Assembly (NCBI GenBank): GCA_001972305.1
Contig: BDDD01000532.1
Span: forward strand, 738,446 to 802,445
Direction of reading: 5' to 3'
Length of the DNA: 64,000 bases
Source: Cephalotus follicularis
Taxonomy: Eukaryota; Streptophyta; Magnoliopsida; Oxalidales; Cephalotaceae
Shown: one piece after another, positions 45,765 through 59,485 of the stretch
How positions within the stretch are numbered: the stretch's first letter is position 1
How the letters are laid out: each line of letters starts with the position of its first letter
Position numbers and translations under genes: made by a program
The notes under the pieces: model-generated
Told to the model about the DNA's origin: nothing
Seen by the model: only the letters and a program-made list of their open reading frames with translations
The model's database searches: none

Positions 45765-47500
45765 AGTATCAAGTTTGAAATGCTAAGATTGCTACTTTCA
45801 GCTAGAATATATAAGAATAAATTAGGGTTTACTAGTTACTGGGCTCTAACCTTAATAAACCCAATACACTAGCCTACTATCCATACAGGCTCATATTAAA
45901 ACATACAATTTAGGTTAATTAAATATCCAACAATTTTCTCCTATGTTCTACATATAGTCAAACCAATGGATTAAACTATGTAATGTTCAAACAAAATATT
46001 GAATTATTCATATCACTGTATCAAGGTAGATTTGGAATTCATCTGAACTACAAATAAAACTTCAAGAAAACCAAGAGTTTTAGAACAAATCTAAACACAA
46101 ACAACATGAAGTTTTGCATGTAAGTGAACTATAAAAAATTCCTCCTAACTTTTGAAAAATTTTATTCATCAAGTAAATCATTATCTTCAAGATTGATATG
46201 CAAATAATCTCTTTCATTTTCGTCAATCTTTGTATATTGCCAAATATGAATTTTATAAGAAATATGAATTCAATCATTTGTATAAAATACAAAAAGTATC
46301 TAATTCTACCGGAAGAACTTAGTACAATTTCACAATGGTCGAAAATATCCACAAACAATAAGGATTATCGTCAAGTTTCTTTACAAAAACAAGACCTAAC
46401 AATTTCTTTTATAAGGACCATTTCATGTTTTTATTTGAAATGTTACAGTCATCATATCAAGTACGAATTTATGTTGTATCATCAAATGTGGAATGAACAG
46501 CTTGCCATGAGAAACATATCTTCAAATGTGGAATGATATAAAGACAGCTTATAACATCATTGAAATTTATCAAATAATTCTCATATTTCTTTGTGGAATA
46601 ATTAGGTAAACATGCATCATACAGAGATTACTGCATCATCAGATGTGAAATGATTTTATAGATCTTCATACTCAACAATTTCACCTAATTATCTAAAATA
46701 TTTAAATTGTCTCAAATGCTTATCATGGCTAGATGAGATTAAAAAATTCAAAATAATATAGGAATAAATTAAGATTAAGACCTGGCTATATAGTCTTTAA
46801 CCGTATCTTTCCCACAGTCTTGAATGTTCGATCTTTGTTCAATCCCTTTGTAGGGGCATTTGTCATATTATCTTTCAATCGTACATTGACCAAAGTGATT
46901 TTTCCTTGTTCTATGAGATAATACAGCATAACCTATTTCAGCCTAATATGTATCCTCTTATCATTAAAGAGTGAGTTTTGAACAACCATTTTTGTAGCTT
47001 GATTATGACAGAACACACTTAAAGAATTGATCTTTAAGCTAATCAATGAAATATCCATGATCATATATCTTATCCACTATGCTTCATCTCCTACAAAAGC
47101 TAGAGCATAAAGTTCTGATTCCATAGACGACAAAGTAATAATACTAGTCCGTCTCTTGGATTTCCATGCAACAATGGCTCCACCCTATGTAAAAACATAA
47201 TCGCTAGTAGATTTACTATCTCCCATTTCTGAGCACCACGATACATCAAAATATCCTTCAAAGATAAGAGGATGTCCATTATAGCACATAGCATAACTTA
47301 GAACACCTTTAAGGTATCTCATTAGCCTCATAAGAGCATCGAAATACTCTTTGCCAAGATTACTAGTGAAACAATTCAACATGCCTAACACAAAGGCTAT
47401 GTCTAGTCTAGTGTAACTCATCACATACATGAGACTACCAATTAGTTTAAGCTAATCTAACTAATTCATGTTGTCACCTTGATTAGGTTTCAGCCGTTTA
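45765..47500 (-). mobile_element. Copia 3' end: RNase H, purine tract and short LTR
   Basis: On the minus strand 47430-47185 reads MYVMSYTRLDIAFVLGMLNC and LMRYLKGVLSYAMCYNGHPL, the Copia RNase H start. 47294-47100 continues in another frame (HRVEPLLHGNPRDGL). A low-complexity AT-rich region leads to the purine tract near 45945 and an LTR at about 45780-45935. All is degraded. Confidence 0.65.
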
Positions 47501-47545
47501 TTATAATCATAAGGTATCTCAGTCGGTTTACAATCATTATATCCC

Positions 47546-49085
47546 TGATGAGCACATTTATGTGTGAATTTTAGATACATAAAACATGCATTTTTATATT
47601 TAGACAGAGCTACTCGAGTATGTTTTGTTGTATTTTAAGGTATTATGTTTATTATCGTGGAATAAGAGAAAATGGAGTAAAATGCTACTTTTCAAGTTAA
47701 AGTGGTTTGAAGTCAAAGATCGGTTCAAGAGTACACAAACTTAAGCGAGAGAAGTAAAAATTTAAGACCTGGAAAATATTGAATATGTGACTCATTTTGT
47801 TCATAAAATTATTTGGTGCACTTTTTGTTCTTGGGCCGACCCATTCTGAAGCTCCGATGAAGAAATATCACAAGAAAACAAATGTTGAAACACGTAAAAC
47901 CCATTGCTCATATCAACATGACATCACCTTCCATTTGAGACGCCTGCATTGTAATTGGATTGTAGGCAGCAGTTTTCTATGTGCCACATGTCGTTGTCTC
48001 CACGCACCAACCAAGATCCAAGGCTCCAGCATTCTCCAGCCATTCAACATGGGAGCGTTACATCATAAAACGCATGGGACTCGCACTAATTCAAGGAATA
48101 TGGACGTAAATAGGATGTAGGTTTTAGGAATATAAATAGAAGACATCAATAACACTGAAGTGGAGGAGGCATCACTGAAGAGAAAAGAAAATAAGACGCA
48201 TTGCGAGCGGCGAGTAAAGTAGCAGTTTTTAGGCAGTAGTTATATAGGTTTTGATATTTATTTTGGGTCTTCTTCTTCAATCATACTTAGAACTTTACAC
48301 TTCTGCAATTTTATCCAGTAAAATATTTCTTCTCTTTATTTATTTTCAGTTTAATTATTTATATGTCTAGTTTTTATTTATTTATTTATTATTTGTGCTT
48401 TGATTTTGTTTATGGGTAACTAAATCTCTAACTTAGGGATTGGATGAAACCATGAAAGCATGAAAAAATGATAATCTTTATTAACCTAATTGATAATATT
48501 TATTAACCTACGTGCTTACTTTTATTAAATCATATATTGAAATATTTATTTGCATTGTCTGAATTATTCATGTCATCTTTTATGTTTGTATGCATAATTG
48601 TTGACATTGTGATAAATTGATATTTTTTTGTTTAATGCAATACTCATAAAAAATATTTGTCTCTGGAACCTGTCATCTTTTATGTTTGTATGCATAATTC
48701 TTGACATTGTGATAAATTGATATTTTGTTGTTTAATGCAATACTCATAGAAAATATTTGTCTCTTGAATCTATCTCCTATTGACTTAATTCATTACACGT
48801 GTAATTTACGGGTTATTTTGATTAATAATTTGGATTGATTTAACGGTGGATCCCATCCCTAAGTGCTTTTCATAATTTGAATTTATTCTTATCTTTTGTA
48901 GAATTGTTAATTTTAATATTTTATTTTTATTATTTAGTCTCTTATTATTTTGTTAGTGATAATTCTGATTAATTGGTACACTCTACCTAAGTTAATAATT
49001 AGGATTTTTAATGAGCATTCATCCTTGAGTTCGACCCGTATCTACACACGATCCGTGCGCTTGCGGTATAATTTTGATCTAAACA
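47546..49085 (+). mobile_element. 5' LTR of the Athila element
   Basis: Starts TGATGAGCACATTTATGTG and ends GATCTAAACA. Its first 370 bases match 55772-56139. It includes an internal direct repeat near 48570-48690 (CATCTTTTATGTTTGTATGC twice). Confidence 0.85.
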
Positions 49086-49091
49086 AGTTTT

Positions 49092-49105
49092 TGGCGCCGT
49101 TGCCG
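49092..49105 (+). other. Athila primer-binding site
   Basis: TGGCGCCGTTGCCG follows the 5' LTR after a short spacer. This is the usual Athila/Tat site. Confidence 0.8.
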
Positions 49106-49205
49106 AGGAGATGACGTGTGATTAAGTAATTTCTTTGTTAATTTGTTCGGAGTGTTTTAGTTTTTCAAACAAAAAAAACATAAATAAAAATAAAATAATT
49201 TTGGT

Positions 49206-50278
49206 TTGTGGTGTATGAGTGTCTGGGTTCGAAATTCTAAACATCGTTTAGAACGAGTTGAGAAAGCAACCATGGGTGAAGAACATCAACAAGCACCGCT
49301 AACTCTGAAGGATCGATTTTATCATACTCGAACCATACAACCATCTTGTATTCTTCTACCAGCTGCCCAAGGGAACAACTATGAGTTGAAGTCTCAATTC
49401 ATTAGTATGTTACCTCATTTTCATGGGTTGGCTACTGAAGATGCATACATTTTCCTTAGAGAGTTTGAAGAAGTTTGTGTCTTTATTAAGATGTAACAAC
49501 TCTCCGAAGATGCTGTGAAGCTAAGGTTCATCACTTCTCACTCAAGGATGGAGCAAAGAAATGGCTTTACAGTATGCCTAAAGATTCCATTACTACATGG
49601 GAAGAATTCACTGTTGTCTTTCTGAAAAAATTCTTTCCTTTACACAAAACCAATAAAATCAGAAATGACATTCTTCAATTTAGGCAAAAGCCAAATGAAT
49701 CATTCTCCAAACTCATGGAAAGATTCAAAGACTTACTCCAAGAATGCCCTCACCATGGACTTGATACATGGCATCTGTGCCAAATAATTTATGAGGGAAT
49801 TGATTACCATACCAAGCAAATGTTAGAGTCCATGTGCCCATCAGGATTCACATCGTTCACTGATGAAGACGAAGCTTGGAACTTTTTGGTTGATCTAGCT
49901 GAAACGACTCGCGAGTGGGAGTCAACTCAGGAGAGTGAGCGAGCCCCATCAGGTAAGAGTTTCTTTGTCGATGGAACTGTGGCCAAAGAGGCTCAGCTGG
50001 ATAGTCTCATCAAGAGATTAGAAGCCATAGTTGTGAAGGGTCCTTCCCAAATCAACCAAGTGAGTCATACAGTGCCTATGTGCGGGTGGTGTCAGTCTCC
50101 TTCTCATGTGATAGAGGAATGCTCCCATATATCTAATATGAATGGTGGTCAAGAGAATGTAAGTGCATTGTTTCAAAACAACCCATATAGCAGCACTTAC
50201 AATCTAGGATGGAGAAATCATCCAAACTTTTCATGGACCCAAAATAACCAAGCTGGACCATCCAACTTCCAAAATTAA
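49206..50278 (+). pseudogene. Athila gag
   Basis: Typical block NYELKSQFISMLPHFHGLAT is followed by a stop at 49494 and a frame change. The frame then resumes at 49574 (PKDSITTWEEFTVVFLKKFF, LRQKPNESFSKLMERFKDLL-like helices) and a knuckle-like MCGWCQSPSHVIEECS near 50080. It is inactive because of the break. Confidence 0.85.
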
Positions 50279-50285
50279 GGTCAGT

Positions 50286-51548
50286 TTGGTCCACCAAGGC
50301 CCAACCCCTTCTAATTTCACGAGGCCACCGCCTCAAATGCCAAATCAGCAACCCCCTAGGTTTCAAAAAGTAAGTGAGTCGGCTAAGATCAGTTCTTTAA
50401 AGAAAAGTGTGGAACTTCTCATGAGTACCTTCATGACAAGCCAACATAACATGGAGAAGAAAATTTCTCAACTTGCCATGACTTTACATGAAAAGGAAAA
50501 AGGGAAAATGCCAAGTCAACCTGATCCAAACCCTAGGAATTTGAACGTGAATAAAAAAGGACCACCTACTCAACTGAATTCAATTCAACAGAGTCCTCAA
50601 CAACAAGATCCCTCTAATCAATGTAATGCTATTTATGCATTAAGGAATGGACATGAGTACACTAAGGATGCTGTATCTGAGTCACTTAAAAGTCCCAAGG
50701 ATTCTTCCATTGAGATTAGTACTCAAACTCATGTGCAAGATTTCTCTGAGGAACCGAATGTTGTTAGTGATGAGCAACCCGAACGAATCTATATCCATGT
50801 TTCCCCATTCCCTAATAGACTTGCGAATAACAAGAAAGCTGCCACCATGGATAAAATTCTTGATGTCTTTAAGAATGTGCAAGTCAACATTCCTCTGTTG
50901 GATGCCATTTCTCAAGTTCCCGCGTATGCTAAAGTCCTCAAAGACTTATGCACTCAAAAGCGAACCACAAATGTGCCCAAGAAAGCGTTTCTAGCTGCAA
51001 ATGTTAGCTCTATATTTTCTCACCAGACAGTGGCTAAATGCAAGGACACTGGTTGCCCAACAATTTCATATGTCATTGGTACCACAAAGATTGACCATGC
51101 TCTTCTTGATCTAGGTGCAAGTGTCAATCTCTTACCATATTCTGTCTACCAATAGTTGGGCTTGGGAGAGCTAAAACCGACATCTGTCATACTTCAACTG
51201 GCAAATAGATCAATCAAAATTCCCAAAGGCTTGGTGGAAGATGTCTTAATTAAAGTTGGTGAATTTTTATTCCCTGTGAACTTCATTGTTTTAGACACCG
51301 AACCAGTCCCTTCTATTAGAGACCAAATCCCCATCATTTTGGGTAGACCATTCATTGCCACCAACAATGCCTTAATCAATTGTAGGAATGGTCTCATGAA
51401 ACTGTCATTTGGCAACACCTCAGTGGATTTCAATATTTTTAGGTTAGGCAAGCAACCCAATTTGAATGAGGAGGAAGTTCATATGCTCCAAGAAATCTCA
51501 TATTACATTGAGACTACCTTTGACATTGATTTCAAATCTAGATTCTAA
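50286..51548 (+). pseudogene. Athila gag C-terminus and aspartic protease
   Basis: Open at 50286-51155 with a low-complexity Gln/Pro/Asn linker. The protease block DHALLDLGASVNLLPYSVY is then cut by a TAG at 51153-51155. The same frame continues to 51548 with DQIPIILGRPFIATNNALI, the protease flap and C-terminal region. Confidence 0.8.
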
Positions 51549-51764
51549 AAGTGTATAGAAGATTTGGGAAGTATAGGTGACAATTTCTTTTCTAAAATTT
51601 GGAGTGTCCAATCACATGTGGAGCCAATTGGACCCTTATCTACCTCAGTTCCCAAACCTTCCATTGTTGAGCCCCCTAAGCTTGAGTTGAAAGAGTTACC
51701 CTCCAATCTTAGGTATGCTTTCTTAGGTTAAGATCATACTCTTCCAATCATCATTGCTTCTAAT

Positions 51765-53387
51765 TTGACCACTCGACAGGAAGAGGAGTTGATCGAGCTT
51801 TTAAAGGAAAATAAGGAAGCTCTAGGATGGAGCATGGCTGATATCAAAGGAATTATCCCCTCTATTGTTCAACATCATATCCACTTAATTGAGGGTTCCA
51901 AACCTTCAAGGGAATCCCAAAGAAGGATTAATCCAGTGATAAAGGAAGCCATTCAAAAGGAAATCCTAAAGTGCATGGATAATGGGATCATATATCCAAT
52001 TTCTGATAGCCAGTGGGTAAGTCTGATCCAAGTAGTGTCAAAGAAGTCTGGAATTACAGTAGTTCAATCTGCTACTAATGAATTGATTCCAACCCGTATC
52101 CAAACGGGGTGGGGAGTATACATTGACTACCGTAAACTAAATGCAGCAACTTGGAAGGCCCACTTTCCTTTACCTTTTATGGATTAGATGTTAGAGCGCC
52201 TAACCAGACATGAAAATTATTGTTTTCTATATGGATATTCTGGTTACAACCAAATCCCAATTGCCCCTGAGGATCAACACAAGACAATATTCACTTGCCC
52301 GTTTCGAATGCTTGCTTACCGACGTATGCCATTTGGATTATGCAATGCTCCTGCAACTTTCCAATGTTGCATGATGAGTATCTTCTCAGACATGCTGGAG
52401 AAATTTCTTGAGGTCTTCATGGATGATTTTCTATTCATTGATCTACTTATTCTGAGTGCCTTCATCATCTTTGATTGGTACTGGAAAGGTGTAGATAGAA
52501 GAACTTGGTCATTAATTGGGAGAAATGTTATTTCATGGTGAGAGAAGGCATTTTTTCTTGGTCATGTGATTTCCAAGGATGGGATTATGGTTGATAAAGC
52601 TAAGGTGGACCTAACCGTCAATTTACCAACCCTTAAATCTGTCAAGGACATTCATTCCTTTTTAGGGCACGCTGGCTTTTATAGGCGCTTTATCAAGGAT
52701 TTTAGCAAAGTTGCTAGACCTCTCACCAACTTGCTGGTTAAGGATCAACCCTCTCGGTTTACCAAAGAATGTCTCAAAAGTTTCGAGCATTTAAAAAAGG
52801 AGTTGACCACTGTACCCATTATTCAGACGCCCTTTGAGCTGATATGCGATGCATTAGATTTTGCTCTTGGGGCTGTCTTGGGGCAAAGAATCAATAAGTT
52901 GCCCACTATGATTTACTATGCAAGTAGGACCCTTAATGATGCATAGCTCAATTACACTACCACTGAGAAAGAATTTTTAGCTGTTGTATTTGCTTTAGAG
53001 AAATTCCTGTCCTACTTGATTGGATCTCGTGTGATTGTCTACACGGACCATGCAACAATCTAATATCTTGTGGATAAGAAAGATGTTAAGGCCCGTCTCA
53101 TTCGGTGGGTCTTATTGCTCCAAGAGTTTGATCTCGAGATACGGGATAAGAAAGGAACAAACAATCTAGTTGCCGATCGTCTATCTCGACTGCCTAATTC
53201 CTTGACTGAGGAGTCTCCAGTCAACGAAAACTTTCCTGATGAACATCTGATGACAGTATCTAGTGAACGTTGGTTTGCTGATATTGTTAATTATCTTGCT
53301 ATGGATGTGACACCTGATCATTGGTCCACCCAAGATAAGTATCGGTTCCATTCCCAAATCAAATACTTTTTCTGGGATGACCCGTAG
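51765..53387 (+). pseudogene. Athila reverse transcriptase and RNase H
   Basis: 51765-52187 gives the RT start (KEAIQKEILKCMDNGIIYPI, VYIDYRKLNAATWKAHFPLP). 52188-52541 continues after a stop with GYSGYNQIPIAPEDQHKTIF, MPFGLCNAPATFQ and the catalytic VFMDDF. 52566-52946 holds SFLGHAGFYRRFIKDFS and the RNase H start. 53070-53387 holds [20 protein letters not shown]. Breaks are frequent. Confidence 0.9.
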
Positions 53388-53439
53388 TTATTCAAAACAT
53401 GTCCGGATCAAATTATCCGGTGTTGTATTCCTGATCATG

Positions 53440-54400
53440 AACAACATGCCATCTTATCCTTTTGTCATGATCAGGTATGTGGGGGCCTTTTTGGACCAAA
53501 GAAAACTGCAGCCAAAGTTTTACAATGTAGATTTTATTGGCCCAGTCTCTTCAAAGATGCGTTCAATTATTGTAAAGTTTGCAGTGCATGTCAATCTTTA
53601 GGTCTCATTACTAAGAGAAACATGATGCCCCTTAATCCTATTCTTGTTGTGGAGATTTTTGATGTGTGGGGTATCGAATTCATGGGCCCATTCCCTAATT
53701 CTTTTAAGAATCTTTACATTTTGTTGGTTGTAGATTGTGTGTCAAAGTGGATTGAGGCCATTGCTTGTAAGTCGAATGACCACAAGGTGGTTGCTAAATT
53801 TTTTAAGGAGAACATTTTTGCCCGCTTTGGTATACCTCGTACTATCATTAGTGATACGGGTACACATTTCTGAAATCGGACTTTTGAATCTTTGATAAAG
53901 AAGTACGGTATTACCCATAAGCTTGCTACCCCTTATCACCCACAAACGAGTGGCCAAGTGGAAGTTTCTAATTGACAAATCAAGCAAATCCTGGAAAAGA
54001 TTGTCAACCCAAATCGCAAGGACTGATCCTTCCGACTTGTGGACGCCTTGTGGGCTCATAGAACTGCATTCAAGACTGATCTTGGACAGTCTCCCTATCG
54101 TCTTGTGTATGGAAAAGCATGTCACCTACCCATTGAGCTTGAGCATAGTGCATTTTGGGCTATAAAAAATTGAATTTTGATCTTTTTGATGCCGACAATC
54201 ATAGGAAACTCCAACTAGCTGAGTTGGAGGAACTTAGGAATGACGCGTATGATAATACTAAAATTTACAAGGAAAAGACTAAGGTTTTTCATGATAAACA
54301 AATCCTTTCGAAATCATTCCAAGTGGGTGATAAAGTTCTGCTCTATAATTCTAGGTTACATCTGTTTGCAGGTAAGTTGAGATCCCGATGAGATGGAACT
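53440..54400 (+). pseudogene. Athila integrase
   Basis: Zinc-binding remnants (CKVCSACQSLG) are followed by the core GIEFMGPFPNSFKNLYILLV, where the first catalytic Asp is Glu. Then come ARFGIPRTIISDTGTHF (second Asp) and [15 protein letters not shown] (catalytic Glu). A C-terminal [20 protein letters not shown] follows. Stops at 53871 and elsewhere show decay. Confidence 0.85.
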
Positions 54401-54599
54401 TATATTGTGTATAATGTTTTTTCACATGGTGTTGTTGAGCTTTTGAATTCAGGTACTGGTACTATCTTTAAAGTTAATGGCCAACGCTTGAAGCCTTTCT
54501 TAGAGCTTCCTTCTGCAACTACTACAGTGGAAGAGGTCATGATCTGCATGATCCTCTTTATCTTGATGATTGATTGACAGGTACGATCCCTCTCCCTTA

Positions 54600-55771
54600 T
54601 TTTTGTTCTTTATTTTCTGCATGCATTAAGGACATTGCATGATTTAAGTATGGGGGAGGGTGTGAGCGTTATTGGTAGATTCTTTCTTTGGCTTTTTGTA
54701 ATTTATGCATGCTTTGTTGTTGCTTTGATGCGAAACAAGAGAGAGAGAGAGACTTAGGGGCCTTAACATGAGAAGTAATAAAGCATGTTAGAGGAAGGTG
54801 ACTAGCGTGTATTTGTCTAGTGGGATTTTACTTAGAAAATAAGAACACAACTTTATTCCACTGGATGAACCCTTTTGTGTTTTGTAGTTCCTTGCGTTTT
54901 GGTTAGGAGTAAAAGGTAAAAAAAAAGAGAATTGTTTTTTAAATAATAAAGCAATTTCTCTCATTTTCTTCCTTTCTTAAATTCAGTTTTAGCTTGTAGC
55001 CTATATGACTCGATAAGTAAGTCCTAAGGTGTTCTACATCTAGTTCCTTAAAGCCGTATGGTTTGGGAGTAATTGGCTTAAAACTCGTTACATGGGCCAT
55101 ATAGAAAAGCTCGAGAGGCTAATGCATTGCCCAAATTTTGATTGGATGAAATGTAATGTTCTTATATTGCATCAATGTCTTATAGATATATGCACAATAA
55201 AATCTAAAGCTACTTCCTAATTTGAGTATCTGGTGTTTGCTCCATCCATGTCACTCAAGCCAACAGTAGTAGAGGAACAAAGTGAGTTCAATTCAAAAGG
55301 AATTTTGTTTTATAAAAAATAATAATAATAATACTCCGAAGCCTAAGTCCTTGGGACTCTTGATGCTATGAGTGGTTCAACCTAAGGGTGAGGTAGTGTT
55401 TGGAAGATATGAGGAGAACCCCTAATTAAGGTGCATGCTTGTAACTAGAATCTATACGTGGTAATAAAGTTCAATTGTGAGAGTTCTTTTGTTAGCTTAA
55501 TCTTGAGTTAAGTATCTTAACTTTGGGTTATACGTGTAATTTTGGCTTATGCTAAAGTTAGAATCTACATTATTTTTGGAATCATGAATTTTGTGTGTTT
55601 ATTCACTGAAAACACTCATCCACTAGCGTAACCTAGAGGTTTAAAGGCTTGTTGCACATGCTAAGTGCAACCGTGATTTCTACGAAAGTGAGTTAGGTTT
55701 TTATTTGTTTGTTTCTTTTATATTTTCTTTCTGTTTACTCGAAACGAGTAAAGTTTAAGTGTGAGGGAATC
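54600..55771. other. Non-coding 3' region of the Athila element
   Basis: No open frame of note. A purine tract (GTGTGAGGGAAT) sits directly before the 3' LTR, and a similar tract (AAGTATGGGGGAGGG) lies near 54645-54660. Confidence 0.55.
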
Positions 55772-56139
55772 TGATGAGCACATTTATGTGTGAATTTTTA
55801 GTACATAAAACATGCATTTTTATATTTTGACAGAGTTACTCGCGTATGTTTTGTTATATTTTCAGGTATTATATTTATTATTGTGGAATGAGAGAAAATG
55901 GACTAAAACGCTACTTTTCAAGTTAAAGTGGTTTGAAGTTAAAGATCGGTTCAAAAGTACACCCACTTAAGCAAGAGATGTAAAAATTTAAGACCCGAAA
56001 ATATTGAATATGTGATTCATTTTGTTCATAAAATTATTTGGAGCGCTTTTTGTACTTGGAGCCCATTTCAACTGGAGCCCATTGCTCATATCAGCATGAC
56101 GTCACCCTTCATTATACTAATTTGAGACGCCTGCATTTA
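55772..56139 (+). mobile_element. Truncated 3' LTR of the Athila element
   Basis: Same sequence as the first 370 bases of the 5' LTR, with differences including a short deletion around the 5'-LTR positions 47860-47900. It stops at the GC-rich hAT-like segment. Confidence 0.85.
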
Positions 56140-56878
56140 AAGTTGCAACTGGGCCGGTTCAACCCGTGAAACAGGCCAGAACCGGCCCGTGTGGTCCTTG
56201 AACCCGTCCGGACCGTGCGCCACGTGGCAGACCAGTGTCCAAACTGACCCTTGAGAGTGGTCCGAGCTGGTTCAGAGTGTTAGAAATCGTCGAACCGGAC
56301 CGGACAAAACCGTATTAGGACCGTATGAACCGAACCGCATGAATCGAACCACATGTTATTAATTTTTGTATAAAAAAATATTTTTAGAAAGTAGATATCT
56401 AGAGTTTTTTTAACAAGTATTAATTCACTAAAAACGGATAACAAAAAAGTAAGTTACAACAAAACTCGTAAATTAAATAATTAATTAACTAATTATTTAA
56501 ATTTCTTGAATAAAATATTTCATGCTTTTAATTTTTGCATAAAAAAAATATTGTTAGAAAGTAGATGTCTAGAGCTTTCTAACGAGTATTTATTCATTAA
56601 AAACGGATAAGAAACGAGTAAGTTACAACAAAATTCACAAATTAAATAATTTTTTAATTAATTTTTAAAATTTTAAAAAAATATGAACCGAACTGGCGCG
56701 CCTCGCTTACGGTTAAGGTTTACGGGCGGGTTCAGTTCACACTTTTTATCTCCCATGCACCAGACCGGTTCGGACTGTGAGAAAATGAACCGGTTCGCGA
56801 ACAAGCCCGCCTTTAGCCGGTCCCGAACGGTCCCAGTCACGGTTCAGACTGAACCGGCCCGCTTTAAATCCTAACTAC
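56140..56878. mobile_element. GC-rich, inverted-end hAT-like segment
   Basis: Both ends carry TTTAAAG followed by GGGCCGGTTCA in opposite orientation, with an AT-rich centre containing an internal repeat (TTAGAAAGTAGATRTCTAGA near 56385 and 56555). It looks like a non-autonomous DNA transposon. No target duplication was found because another LTR abuts on the right. Confidence 0.5.
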
Positions 56879-58018
56879 TGTAACGCCCCAAACCCCAATG
56901 GTCAACTCCCAAGGTTAACGCGCTACTACAGTACCAATCGTTTCCAATATTCAGCGGAATAATTTAAATAATTTAACAATAAAATAATGCATGCGGAATA
57001 AGTCAAATAAAATATCACTTGTGTGGATATAACCCAATGTATACATCACAGTTCACAAATAAAGCTCTGTCACAGTCTGACAGGTCATATCAAATTTTAG
57101 AAATATAAATAAGCTGGTCGTCGATTTGCTGTGGAGGAGACTCACCTGAGGCTTCAATCCTCAGCTTGCTGTGAAGCTCCACCCGTACCTGACCCATTAC
57201 ATTAAAATGCAATTGGTCAGTGACCACTGGTCGTGTAGGAACTACCACCATGAATTCATGGGATGCAGATGTAGCAAGCATATGCGATGCAAATAAGAGG
57301 TGCAATAATAACAATACAATTCATACCGTATTCAGTTAGTTCACAGTCATTAACAGTCATTCACGGTATCAGTATAACATTTACGGAAATCATTTTCATT
57401 CATTAACAGTCACTGTCAGTCATTATAAATTATTCCTCAGAATTCCCTACTTAAGGAGGAGCGGTAACGCACTCCAGACGCCAAGGTAGGGAAGCCGGGA
57501 CGGGAAGAAACATTATATTTTTAGGCAGACCGGTTCCTCGGGTCCTCGGTTTTAGGAAGAGCAATACACGCGCTTTAGGCGTTATGAGAAGAGGAGAGGA
57601 ACGCAGACGTTCGCTATCACACTATAGGATAACAGTCATTCAGTCGGCATGGCTCAACTCGGTCGGTGATCCATTGGCTCATCTCAGCTGGTGATTCAAT
57701 AGCTCATCTCAATCGGTGATCCACTCGGCTATCTCGGTGACCCATATGTTTCAGCTCAATTTGATGACCCATTAGGTCATCTCAAAAATAACTTTACTGG
57801 CTCATCTCAGTGGTGAACCCCATAGGGCTCATCTCGATGGTGATCCATTAACAGTAACAGTAATATTGACACTACATTAGCACTACATTTCTACATGGTC
57901 TGCCTTCACTATGCTATCTTCCATCATACTATATTTCACTTCATACATTTACATTCTCACTAAAACACTGTAGTTATCCTGGGCGCAAGACATAATACAT
58001 TTGTGCCACATAGGTAGT
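56879..58018 (-). mobile_element. Gypsy LTR portion
   Basis: Starts TGTAACGCCCC on the plus strand, a frequent LTR terminus. 57389-58018 is repeated at 62435-63062. It contains a degenerate tandem repeat (GGTGATCCATTGGCTCATCT-like units, 57640-57850). It is fused to the Gypsy pol remnant at about 58020-58060, so RNase H end and integrase are missing. Confidence 0.55.
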
Positions 58019-59064
58019 GCCTCCATTTCTGCAAAGTATAACTATTTCTGCCAATACCAGGTCGTGGGTTGGTTAACTTCCTTCATGGAGCTTTAATTTC
58101 CTTGAGGCGTAAGCGATCACTGTTCCATTCTGCACCATTCTGCATCAAGACAATTCCAAAGACACTGCCTGATGCATCCTTATGTGTCATAAAACCTTTA
58201 CTATCTTCTGGTGAAGCCAAAATTGGCATAGAAGTCAAACGATGCTTGAGCTCCTAGAAGCTCCATTCACACTGTTCATTCCATTCAAACACTACATTCT
58301 TCTCGTCAATTGGGTCAGAGGTGTAGTTGTGCGTGAGAATCTTTCAACAAAACGACGGTAGTATCCTGCCAAGCCTAAGAAGTTCCGGACCTCCGTCACA
58401 TTTATTGGTCATTTCCAGTCCTTGACCGCTTCAATCTTTGAAGGATCTACTGACAATCCAATACTGGATATAATACGACCGAGAAAGACCACCTCTGACA
58501 ACCATAAATTTTATTTGTTGAACTTGGCATGTAACCGATGATCCCTGAGAGTTTACAATGCCAAGTGCAGGTGTTCTCCATGTTCCTCCGTTGTTTTAAA
58601 GTATACCAGGATATCATCAATAAAGACTACGATAAAGCGATCAAGATATGGACTGAACACTCAGTTCATCAAGCTCATAATGCAGCAGGGGCATTGGTCA
58701 CCCCAAACTGTATAACCACAAATTTATAGTGTTCATACCGTGACCTAAAAACGGTTTTCGGGATGTTTTCTTTTCTGACCTGGAGCTGATGATATCCGGA
58801 TCTCAAATCCAGTTTAAAGAACACCGTTGATCCCTTCAGTTGATCAAATAATTCATCAATATACGACAGCTAATATTTGTTTTTGATGGTTACCTTATTA
58901 AGCTACCGATAATCAATGAACATTCGTATGATCCGTCCTTCTTTTATCATGTTGGGTTTTAGTCCCTATCCTAAGTTTTAATGATTACAAATTTGTATTT
59001 AACTTGTTTGCTTAACGCGCAAGACATTAGAAAGTTTGCTGTCAAGGCAAAAATCTTCAGTAGG

Positions 59065-59485
59065 ACAAAAGACATTGACCTTCCAGAAAAGAAGTCGGCG
59101 CCCGTACAAAAGAAGTCGATCCCTATAAGAAAGACATCGACGTCTTTCTTGCCCAAAGTTACAGGACAAATTCTGGTGAACACATCGATCCATACAGTCA
59201 AAGAAGTCGACGTCCGTACAAAAGAAGTCGATCCCTTTCATAAGACATCGACGTCTTTCAAGTCCAATCTGCCAAAACCAGAAAAGACATCGACACAAAA
59301 AGAAGAAGTCGACGTGATGTTCATACATTCAAATGCTTGGACATTCCCCAGAAATGACATCGATGTCTTTAAAAAGACATCGACGTCTTTTTAAATGGAC
59401 AGACCCGGGAAACATGGAACGGCTAGTTGGCGCACTTTCAACGGCAAATATCAGAAAAGACATCGATGCCTTTTGAAAGACATCG
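59065..59485. repeat. AAAGACATCGACGTCTTT palindrome array upstream of an LTR TATA box
   Basis: The same 18-bp palindrome as in the family A LTRs, mixed with AAGAAGTCGACGTCC and AAGAAGTCGATCCCT variants, ending about 100 bases before the TATA box. The LTR is otherwise unlike family A. Confidence 0.8.

Larger units (their letters stand above)
47546..56139 (+). mobile_element. Athila-type Gypsy retrotransposon
   Basis: 5' LTR 47546-49085, primer site TGGCGCCGTTGCCG, gag, protease, RT, RNase H and integrase in Gypsy order, a purine tract and the start of a 3' LTR at 55772. That LTR breaks off at about 56139, where another repeat begins. The long non-coding stretch between integrase and 3' LTR (54600-55770) is where Athila elements sometimes carry an env-like frame; none is seen here. 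Confidence 0.9.

Noticed and set aside
59065..59485. CRISPR array
   Set aside because: The repeats are palindromic and irregularly spaced without unique spacers of constant length, and this is plant nuclear DNA.
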